Positions 15,906-22,694 of a DNA stretch of 40,012 nt are shown one piece after another. The notes beneath the pieces are model-generated. The model was not told where the DNA came from. It was given only the letters and a program-made list of their open reading frames with translations, and did not search any database. Origin of the DNA: JAPLMW01 sp964619675 (GTDB lineage Bacteria; Planctomycetota; Phycisphaerae; Sedimentisphaerales; UBA12454); contig CAZUEO010000023.1 of assembly GCA_964619675.1 (NCBI GenBank), positions 1 through 40,012 of the forward strand. The letters run 5' to 3'. Both the position numbers and the translations under genes were made by a program. The number at the start of each line of letters is the position of its first letter. The first letter of the stretch is position 1.

Positions 15906-18403
15906 GAAATAACAAGGCTGGATTTACTCTTGTTGAGCTGATAGTTGCATTTGCAATAATCGTGATTGTCTTTGCAGCGGTTGTGCCGCAGTTTAGGGCC
16001 ATACGAAACAGCTGGACAGGCGCCGAGGCCATCGCCACAATCATCCAGAACGGCAGAGTGCTGGCGGAACACATTACCAGAAATCTCGCAGCGGCAAAGC
16101 AGATTATCAGCGTTAGCCCGGACAGCCAAACCGACGGCTTTATAACTTTTAAGGATAATAACGACGTCACAAAATGTTATATGTTCGCAGGCGGATATGT
16201 CGTTTTCGGCGCCCCTGGCAGCGAACAGCAGCTCGCAGGACCAGTCGATAGGTTTCAAATCAGCTGTTATTCGCTTAGCGATTTTAGTAATCCCACGACC
16301 GATGCGAATGACATTCGACTTGTCCAAATCGAGGCGGATTTTCCAAACAGTGATACTTTAGGGACTGACAAGACCTTTACCGCATCTGTCCATTTGCAAT
16401 CAAACGTGGATGCCGCCTGTGGAATATTGGCGTGTTGGAAGCTGGATGAGACTTCCGGCCTGACTGCGGCAGACAGCACCGGCTCTGGTAACGACGGCAA
16501 TTTGTTCAATATGGCTGGTAATGAATGGACTGACGGTGCAGTGGGCGGTGCCCTGCATTTTGACGGCAGCAACGACTACATGGCCATTCAAAACCTGCAC
16601 TACGACAGTTCCGGGTATCCGGAAGTCACTGTCACCGCCTGGATTCGCACCAGCAATGGCGGCAACCAGATAATCGCCTCCTATGACCGCAATGAGTACT
16701 GGCGGCTGGAGATTAACGGAAGTGGCGGCGGTACCGGTCAGGTGGGCTGGGATGTGCGCACCAATGCCGGGCAGGTGGATTACGGCAGTATTACCCGTGT
16801 TGATGACGGCGAATGGCACCATGTAGCAGGGGTATTCGACAACGGTACAATGACTATCTACATCGACGGCAGCCCGGAGCCCTCGACTTCCCGTGGCAGC
16901 ACCTTCGGAAGAGGGGTAAACACGCGCTATGGTTTTCTGGGGGTAGGCTCGGAGGCGACTACATTTAACGGCAGCAGAGGTCCAAACAATTACTTTGACG
17001 GCGATATGGATGATGTGCGTATTTATGACCGCGCGCTCAGTGCCGGGGAAATCGCCCAGTTGGTTAATCTCCTCAGATACCAGGCGCCGCATAGCGACGA
17101 AAAAGTCGGCTCTGACGATATGTCTATCAATATTCCAACGCCTGCTGCGGACGAGGGCGACCTGCTCATCGCAGCAGTCGCTACGGATGAAGATACTTCC
17201 ACTTCAATAGCAGCGCCTTTGGGGCAGGGCTGGACATTGATAGACCGCAGCGCATATAATGGCCAGGTAACATTGGGCGCCTGGTGGAAACTTGCAGGTG
17301 CTTCGGAGCCGGCAAGTCATACTTTCGACTGGATGGGAGTGGGTCAGCAGGCCTATGGCTGGATGATGCGGTTTACCGGCCACGATTCTACAAACCCGAT
17401 TAATGACTATGCGAGCTATGGTGAGCTCAGCGGTACTCCAACCAGCCCAGCAGTTACAACTACAGTCGATAATTGCCTGATACTGCGTCTGGGAGCATTT
17501 GATGATGACGATATCACAATAAGCGACCCCGGACTTCATAGTCCCATTGACCATACTGCAATTACGATGGACGAGAGCTCAAGCAGTGTAGGACAAGTTA
17601 TCTACGGGGGCTTTGACGAAGGCAAGAGGACTAATAACTGGACGTATGTTACCGTTACTGCGCCGGCTGGTATTAGTTCAGGAGACCTTTTGATTGCAGC
17701 GGTTGCCACAGACGGCGGCACATCGACCACCATTGCGGCGCCGGCGGGCTGGACACTGCTTGACCGCGGCAGCGATTCGCTCAATCGGGTGACGCTGGGT
17801 GTTTGGTGGAAGCTGGCAGGTGCTTCGGAACCATCCAGCTATACGTTCACCTGGACAGGCTATGAACGGGCCTACGGGTGGGTAATGCGTTTTACCGGCC
17901 ACGACCCTGCTGATCCTATAAATGACCACCAGTTCCAGCAGGGCACTTCCTCTGACAGTACGCCGCCCTGCCCATCGGTTACTACGACAGTTGCCGATAC
18001 TATGATTGTCCGAATAGGCGGTTTCGACCGACATAATGTTACAATCGATAATCCTGGTTTAGCCGGTCATACAGGGATTACAATGGACGAGAGTAACGCA
18101 AACAACCAAGCTTGTTCCGGCGGTGCCGGGTACAGTCAGCAGGCGGCCATTGGCGCCAGCGGCACTGTTAACTTTACACTCACTGCATCCAGACGGTATA
18201 GGACTGTCACAATTGCGATAGCACCGGTTGCTGGCGGCGGCACAGTCTCCGGCGGCGCCGGATACATCAAGCAGTCCGGCAGCGGTGACAGCGGGACATC
18301 GAGCTTCTCGCTTGGCTCATCGAACGAGGCACAGATGCTCACGATCGCGATAGCTCCGGCTGACAGTGGCGACGATTGTTGCCGGAACCAGATAAGTCCT
18401 TAG
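15896..18403 (+). CDS. GspJ-like prepilin fused to a LamG domain and tandem beta-rich repeats
   Basis: 835 residues; a normal GspJ has about 200. MRKGNNKAG precedes the cleavage site FTLVELIVAFAIIVIVFAAV (Phe+1, Glu+5). Residues up to about 170 look like a complete GspJ-type domain ending FTASVHLQSN. A LamG/concanavalin-like domain follows (about 175-390: LACWKLDETSG, ALHFDGSNDYM, TVTAWIRT, GEWHHVAGVFDNGTMTIYID, DDVRIYDRALS). Two tandem copies of an unnamed domain cover about 420-565 and 595-775 (GDLLIAAVATD, WWKLAGASEP, YGW-MRFTGHD, ITMDES), and a partial third unit (GGAGY to TIAIAP) closes the protein. ATG 15896 fits the short leader and the ACAGG site; GTG 15878 is an alternative. Such a subunit could present a carbohydrate-binding module at a pseudopilus tip; that role is inference. 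Confidence 0.85.
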   Translation: MRKGNNKAGFTLVELIVAFAIIVIVFAAVVPQFRAIRNSWTGAEAIATIIQNGRVLAEHITRNLAAAKQIISVSPDSQTDGFITFKDNNDVTKCYMFAGGYVVFGAPGSEQQLAGPVDRFQISCYSLSDFSNPTTDANDIRLVQIEADFPNSDTLGTDKTFTASVHLQSNVDAACGILACWKLDETSGLTAADSTGSGNDGNLFNMAGNEWTDGAVGGALHFDGSNDYMAIQNLHYDSSGYPEVTVTAWIRTSNGGNQIIASYDRNEYWRLEINGSGGGTGQVGWDVRTNAGQVDYGSITRVDDGEWHHVAGVFDNGTMTIYIDGSPEPSTSRGSTFGRGVNTRYGFLGVGSEATTFNGSRGPNNYFDGDMDDVRIYDRALSAGEIAQLVNLLRYQAPHSDEKVGSDDMSINIPTPAADEGDLLIAAVATDEDTSTSIAAPLGQGWTLIDRSAYNGQVTLGAWWKLAGASEPASHTFDWMGVGQQAYGWMMRFTGHDSTNPINDYASYGELSGTPTSPAVTTTVDNCLILRLGAFDDDDITISDPGLHSPIDHTAITMDESSSSVGQVIYGGFDEGKRTNNWTYVTVTAPAGISSGDLLIAAVATDGGTSTTIAAPAGWTLLDRGSDSLNRVTLGVWWKLAGASEPSSYTFTWTGYERAYGWVMRFTGHDPADPINDHQFQQGTSSDSTPPCPSVTTTVADTMIVRIGGFDRHNVTIDNPGLAGHTGITMDESNANNQACSGGAGYSQQAAIGASGTVNFTLTASRRYRTVTIAIAPVAGGGTVSGGAGYIKQSGSGDSGTSSFSLGSSNEAQMLTIAIAPADSGDDCCRNQISP

Positions 18404-18411
18404 GGCAGAGT

Positions 18412-18644
18412 ATTTAGAGGCCACAGACGAGAAAAAGCAATTATAGGACTTTTCAGATTGAGCAAATAACAAGTCGCCAGTTGTGTCGATTAGTCCTATA
18501 AAAGCAAAGTTCAGTATTTGATATTTTTGATTTTTCACGCCTTCGTTTTTCCCCTGTAATCGCCGGATTTGGGTTAGCACCGGCAGCCTATAAGCCGATA
18601 TTTTTAAAGGACTAAAGTGCGGACAGGATGCGCAATGCGCAAAA
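18412..18644 (+). repeat. Long direct repeat, copy 2
   Basis: Ungapped partner of 15673-15905, beginning 9 bases after the LamG-prepilin stop. Copy 2 contains a start codon at the equivalent position (18635) and a similar upstream GGACAGG. Here GCCGG (18562-18566) can pair with CCGGC (18580-18584), while CGGC (18581-18584) can alternatively pair with GCCG (18594-18597) followed by ATATTTTT. It fills most of the 308-base gap before the PilX-like gene. Confidence 0.9.
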
Positions 18645-18688
18645 GAAGGCGACGGCTGGTCGGTAGTTTTGAACTATACCGAGCTTAA
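18635..18688 (+). pseudogene. Probable remnant of a prepilin N-terminus (17 codons)
   Basis: The start codon lies at the place equivalent to the LamG-prepilin start in copy 1. The first codons ATGCGCAAA are shared, and GGCTGG recurs shifted by one base, suggesting a one-base deletion that destroyed the FTLVE site. The frame reads MRKRRRRLVGSFELYRA and stops at 18686-18688. It could instead serve as a short leader peptide for the PilX-like gene 23 bases downstream. Confidence 0.45.
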
Positions 18689-18711
18689 ACCGTGAAAGTT
18701 CGGTGCATAAT

Positions 18712-19116
18712 ATGAAAACGACACAGAAACATAATGGTTCGGTATTGATAGTTGTGGTTTTTGCCGCAGCTCTGATGGCGACCCTTGTTGCCGGGATACT
18801 GCAATTAAATATCGAACAGATACAGATTATGAAGAATGAGATTTTTGCCGCACAGGCGCTTGCAATTGCAGATGCCGGACTTGCCGATGCCTTTAGCGAG
18901 CTGCGAGGCAATCCGAACTGGAGTACCGGTTTTAGCGGCAAAAGTTTTGGCGGCGGTTCATATACCGTTACGGTAGCAGGAACGCCTCCGGACCCAAACG
19001 TTACCTCGACAGGCACCTCACCGCAGGGTTTCGAGGCGAGGGTAGTGGCGGAAATTACAATCGGCAGTACGAATCCTTACGTGATACGGATTGACAAATT
19101 GAGTATAAACGAATGA
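18712..19116 (+). CDS. PilX-like minor pilus assembly protein
   Basis: 134 residues. The N-terminus KTTQKHNGSVLIVVVFAAALMATLVAG has the G-S-hydrophobic pattern of PilX/GspK-like proteins, which lack the FTLxE consensus. The next part EIFAAQALAIADAGLADAFSELR matches the alanine-rich helix A-A-x-A-x-x-x-A-x-A-G found right after the membrane helix in PilX. The C-terminal part is beta-rich. ATG 18712 was preferred to GTG 18703 because the extra residues add nothing recognisable; no strong ribosome site is visible for either. The stop overlaps the pilM-pilN start (ATGA). Confidence 0.7.
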   Translation: MKTTQKHNGSVLIVVVFAAALMATLVAGILQLNIEQIQIMKNEIFAAQALAIADAGLADAFSELRGNPNWSTGFSGKSFGGGSYTVTVAGTPPDPNVTSTGTSPQGFEARVVAEITIGSTNPYVIRIDKLSINE

Positions 19117-20714
19117 GAGTAGGAACTAAAAAAGCGTTCGGCATAGATATCTCTAAAAACGCTGTCAGTTTCGCAGAACTTTGGGAAGTCAACGGGCAGA
19201 TAAAGATTGTACGTGCAGGATTTATGCCTCTTGACCCTGCGATAGTAAGCGATGGAGTCGTACAGGACCCTATGGCACTGGCAGGAGCACTGAAACAATT
19301 GAAAATTGCCGGTTCATTTAAACACAGCAATGCGGTACTGACTATTTGTGCTGAGCCGGTGCTTTTGCAGATACTCGACCTGCCGGATTTGGCGCCGGGC
19401 GAAACAAAAAAATTCATCCAGAATGAGGTCAGACAATATGCGGTTCTGCCGTTGAAAAATGTCGGGATGGATTATTGCGGATTGAGGTCTTCCGGTGCTC
19501 AGATAAAGCGGGTGCTTGTCGGAGCAGCACAGACTGAGCATTTAAGCATGACAGTAAAGGTAATTGAGAAAGATAATATAAATACTTCGGCGATTGAACC
19601 GGCTGTTGCGGCTTTTATCAGGATATGTTATGACAAAACAATCAAATCGCAAAAAGAAAAAAATGTTATACTTCTGCTCATTCGGGATGACGTCCTGAAT
19701 CTGTGTGTCTTTGAAAAACAGAGACTTGAATTCTTGAGAACGAAGAAGTTTGAGGCTGATATCACCACGTCGCGGCAGCGAAGCAAATGGCTCAAATGCG
19801 AAATTGAGTCCATAATCCGGTTTTATGAACTTGAAAAAGAAATGAAGGTGCGTGGCTGGCAGATGTTTGTTGCCTGCTGTCCGGAAAACGAATACAGCGC
19901 TAAAATCGCCGGTGAAATCAAGAAACAAATCCGGCGACGGGATATTGAGATTGCGGCATTTGAAAACAGCTTAACGGATATTGTAGTGGATGGGAATGAT
20001 GACTGCCGGATTCCACCCGTAGCCGCAGGAGCGGCTATGAAACTGCTCAACGAAGGTTCAAGCGGTATAAAGCTGAATCTGCTGCCGAAGGAAATCATAT
20101 CAATTGAAAAATCGAGAAAAGAAAGGCTCATAATCGCAAATATTACGGCCTGTCTGCTTGTTCTGTTATTCCTGCATAATGTTTTTCTGAGCAGAAAGTC
20201 GATAGAAGTCAATCGTGATATTCATTCAGAAGAACAGAAACATCTCACAGCAGGGATGTTTGAACTGGTTGAGTCAAAAAGGGACGTCAACAATAAAATA
20301 AAACTTATGGAGAATAATCTTATAGAAATTTCACAGGTCGTCAAGAACGCCAAATGGTGCAACTGGGGCAGATTGCTGAGTGAACTGGTAAACGTTGCGC
20401 CGCAAACTGTGCTGGTAAGAAATATACGGGGAGATAACGGTAATACAATGAAAATTGACGGACTTGCGGTTAATTTCGAAGCAGTTAACAGCTTTGTTGG
20501 TCTTCTGGAACAAAGCAGACAGATAAGTTCTGTTACGCTTGCCTCAGCCGGCCAGGGCACAAAATCCGGCAAAGGATTGGTTAATTATTCGATAGTGTGC
20601 AATCTGGCAGTATCCGACCTCGGCTCGATGCCCGCTTCGCCCGCCCGTCTCGACTCAGCGTCGAGCCGAGGCAGGACAAAGCGAGGCGAGCCGAGTCGAG
20701 ACGGGAAGGAGTAA
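19113..20714 (+). CDS. PilM-PilN fusion protein of the pilus alignment complex
   Basis: 533 residues. Residues about 8-310 are an actin-like PilM domain (FGIDISKNAVSFAEL phosphate-binding start; TICAEPVLLQILDLP; SAIEPAVAAF). Near 318 the PilN hallmark LNLLPKE begins, followed by one membrane helix (RLIIANITACLLVLLFLHNVFL), a coiled-coil stretch and a ferredoxin-like domain (WGRLLSELVNVAPQTVLVRNI ... FVGLLEQS). PilM and PilN are normally separate proteins that bind through the PilN N-terminus; here they are one chain. Residues from about 502 on are encoded by a GC-rich palindromic element (20618-20705) and are probably not part of the original fold. It overlaps the previous gene by 4 bases and precedes pilO by 3. 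Confidence 0.85.
   Translation: MRVGTKKAFGIDISKNAVSFAELWEVNGQIKIVRAGFMPLDPAIVSDGVVQDPMALAGALKQLKIAGSFKHSNAVLTICAEPVLLQILDLPDLAPGETKKFIQNEVRQYAVLPLKNVGMDYCGLRSSGAQIKRVLVGAAQTEHLSMTVKVIEKDNINTSAIEPAVAAFIRICYDKTIKSQKEKNVILLLIRDDVLNLCVFEKQRLEFLRTKKFEADITTSRQRSKWLKCEIESIIRFYELEKEMKVRGWQMFVACCPENEYSAKIAGEIKKQIRRRDIEIAAFENSLTDIVVDGNDDCRIPPVAAGAAMKLLNEGSSGIKLNLLPKEIISIEKSRKERLIIANITACLLVLLFLHNVFLSRKSIEVNRDIHSEEQKHLTAGMFELVESKRDVNNKIKLMENNLIEISQVVKNAKWCNWGRLLSELVNVAPQTVLVRNIRGDNGNTMKIDGLAVNFEAVNSFVGLLEQSRQISSVTLASAGQGTKSGKGLVNYSIVCNLAVSDLGSMPASPARLDSASSRGRTKRGEPSRDGKE
20618..20705. repeat. GC-rich palindromic element inside a coding sequence
   Basis: Two nested inverted repeats are exact: CCTCGGCTCGA (20618-20628) with TCGAGCCGAGG (20661-20671), and CCCGTCTCGACTC (20644-20656) with GAGTCGAGACGGG (20693-20705). 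The element is more GC-rich than the flanking sequence and is translated in frame as the last 30 or so residues of the PilM-PilN fusion. The ribosome site AAGGAG (20706-20711) of the next gene follows directly. Its form resembles REP-like or in-frame palindromic elements. Confidence 0.8.
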
Positions 20715-20717
20715 GGC

Positions 20718-21302
20718 ATGGCTCTCAATTTTGTCAGATATGTAAACTGGTCAAGAAAAAACATGTTAATTGCTGCCTGTGTTCTTATTGCACTGGTTGC
20801 ATTGTACAGGTGGTCGATATCGCCGCATTTACAATTCTTGCAGGCGGCAGAAAATTATAAAGATGCTGCCGGACAAATTGAAAAGACCTACAAAACCATT
20901 GATACTGAACTGCAGGTAAATCAGAAAAAACTCGGCGAAATTTCGGAACGGTTCCAGCGGGAAAGACAGGAGTTTTTCGAGATTAGTGCCGCCAGGAATT
21001 TTCTTGAAGGTCTTCAGTCAACGGTTGAGAAAAAACAGTGTTTTGTTGAGACACTCAAGTTTTTGCCGATGAAGCAAATTGCGGTCAAAGATGGAAATTC
21101 CATCAACATACAGCAGTATCAGGTAAATTTGAGCGTTACCGGCCGGTACATGGATATTGTAAGACTGCTCGATTCTTTGCAGAACATAAAACAAAAAGTG
21201 TGGATTGATATGATAGACCTTCGTCTCAAAAACCAGACGACGGGTTATCTTGTATGTGGTATGTCTTTGAGCGTATATGCGTTAAAGATAGAGGAGATTT
21301 AA
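20718..21302 (+). CDS. pilO: PilO-like pilus alignment protein
   Basis: 194 residues. A short cytoplasmic part is followed by one membrane helix (MLIAACVLIALVALYRW), a coiled coil (about 40-90) and a C-terminal ferredoxin-like domain (QYQVNLSVTGRYMDIVRLLDSL ... MSLSVYAL), the PilO layout. PilO pairs with PilN in the periplasm and links the inner-membrane platform to the secretin. Its position between pilM-pilN and the secretin supports the assignment. AAGGAG lies 6 bases before ATG 20718. Confidence 0.82.
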   Translation: MALNFVRYVNWSRKNMLIAACVLIALVALYRWSISPHLQFLQAAENYKDAAGQIEKTYKTIDTELQVNQKKLGEISERFQRERQEFFEISAARNFLEGLQSTVEKKQCFVETLKFLPMKQIAVKDGNSINIQQYQVNLSVTGRYMDIVRLLDSLQNIKQKVWIDMIDLRLKNQTTGYLVCGMSLSVYALKIEEI

Positions 21303-21306
21303 AGAT

Positions 21307-22593
21307 ATGTCGAGACTGAAGAAAAAAATAAAGACGGTGGTTGCGGCGTTGATTGTTATAGGTATTGCCTTTACTGCTCACAGCCAGGACAACAGCGAAA
21401 TTGACATAGACAAATTAGAACGTAATCCGTTTGTGTCGTTTGTCGGAGAAAAACAGACGCCCCTGGTAGAGGTAGGCGAGCTGCAATCGGAACTTTTTGT
21501 CGAGACTATCAGCCTCAAGTTCCTTGACCCGAGAAGCTTGCAGATCTCCCTTACAAATATGTCCGGCGCCTACGGCAGTATAGAACCGGACGGTAGAAGC
21601 AATTCCCTAATAATCTGCGACACGAAGGAAAATCTTGCAAAAATTATTGAGCAGATTCGAAAAATAGACCGAAAGCCTAAGCAGGTTATGATTGAGGTTG
21701 TGATACTCGATGTCAGGCTTGATGATGAAACCGAAATCGGCATTAACTGGGATATGCTTACTACCGAGTATAACGGGAGATTCGATAATGATTCTAAAAT
21801 CGGGACATCCTTCAGGCAGAATCTTGGATTTACGAACAGGGTAGGCAGTACAGAAGCAACCACTACAAATGTCGGTAATGCTACGGCATGGAATACAACC
21901 GGGACCGGTTCTGCTTTCAGCATAATCACCGGCGACATCAGAAATGTGATTCGTGCGCTGCAGCAGAAGAATAACGTTGAAATCCTTGCAAGTCCGCGGG
22001 TAATGGTTGTGAGCGGACAGACTGCTTCTATCGAAGCCGTTGAAGAAATACCATATCAGGAAAGAACTGAAACCAGCGAGGGCGGAGAACTGACGAGCGT
22101 GCAGTTCAAGAATGTCGGTATAATGCTTAACGTGGGAGCAACGCTGACGGACGACAACTTCATCCACCTGGATGTTGAAACCGAGCAAAATTCCTATACA
22201 GGTGAGCTCAGCAGCGTGCCGGTAGTTGATACCAGAAAGATAAAAAGTTCGCTGCTGCTTAATGACGGCCAGATACTTGTCATCGGCGGCCTGCGGCGAA
22301 AAGAGACACAGAAACAGACCAACCAGATCCCCATACTCGGCGATATACCGATAATAGGCCTTGCATTCAAGACCACAGATACCATCCAGAACAATTCGGA
22401 GCTGCTGGTTATTCTTTCACCGCATATATATAAGGGTGAAAGACCAAACAATGTCGAAATGGAAAAGTTTAACGAAATTACACAAAGGCCTCTTCTTACA
22501 ATTCCGGAAGTTGTAGAAAAGAAAAAAGAAGAGGAAAAACAAAAAGCCAGAGAGGCAAAGAAGGCAAAGAAAGCAAAAAAGCAAAGAAAGTAA
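21307..22593 (+). CDS. Secretin, outer-membrane channel (PilQ/GspD family, short form)
   Basis: 428 residues. The N-terminus has a signal peptide (VVAALIVIGIAFTAHSQ). One N-domain is visible (about 65-125: FVETISLKFLDPRSLQ ... RSNSLIICDTKENLAKIIEQI), then the secretin domain with VEVGELQ-independent motifs VMIEVVILDVRLDDETEIGINW, LASPRVMVVSGQTASIEAVEE, KNVGIMLNVGATL and the signature region LLLNDGQILVIGGL ... PILGDIPIIGLAF. The C-terminal 35 residues are almost only Lys, Glu, Ala and Arg. Most PilQ and GspD proteins have more N-domains and are 600-750 residues, so this is a reduced secretin. No pilotin gene is seen. Confidence 0.9.
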   Translation: MSRLKKKIKTVVAALIVIGIAFTAHSQDNSEIDIDKLERNPFVSFVGEKQTPLVEVGELQSELFVETISLKFLDPRSLQISLTNMSGAYGSIEPDGRSNSLIICDTKENLAKIIEQIRKIDRKPKQVMIEVVILDVRLDDETEIGINWDMLTTEYNGRFDNDSKIGTSFRQNLGFTNRVGSTEATTTNVGNATAWNTTGTGSAFSIITGDIRNVIRALQQKNNVEILASPRVMVVSGQTASIEAVEEIPYQERTETSEGGELTSVQFKNVGIMLNVGATLTDDNFIHLDVETEQNSYTGELSSVPVVDTRKIKSSLLLNDGQILVIGGLRRKETQKQTNQIPILGDIPIIGLAFKTTDTIQNNSELLVILSPHIYKGERPNNVEMEKFNEITQRPLLTIPEVVEKKKEEEKQKAREAKKAKKAKKQRK

Positions 22594-22633
22594 AAAATGG
22601 AACTTCTATGTTTAGCCCCCACCCCGGAGTTTA

Positions 22634-22651
22634 TCCCCGCGAAAGCGGGGA
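22634..22651 (+). repeat. Strong GNRA stem-loop after the secretin gene
   Basis: TCCCCGC (22634-22640) pairs with GCGGGGA (22645-22651) across the tetraloop GAAA; CCAC (22619-22622) and GTGG (22652-22655) can extend it. The first T-run (TTTTTT) is 21 bases later, so it is a poor intrinsic terminator. It may protect the upstream mRNA or belong to a dispersed repeat. Confidence 0.55.
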
Positions 22652-22694
22652 GTGGAGGTTATAAGGCACAAGTTTTTTAAAAGGAATCACAATA

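Noticed and set aside
15673..18644. Insertion sequence or composite transposon bounded by the direct repeats
   Set aside because: The repeats contain no transposase, no terminal inverted repeats and no target duplications, and they coincide with gene leaders.
22634..22651. CRISPR repeat
   Set aside because: The GC-rich stem-loop looks like a CRISPR repeat hairpin, but there is a single copy and no regular spacing or cas genes.
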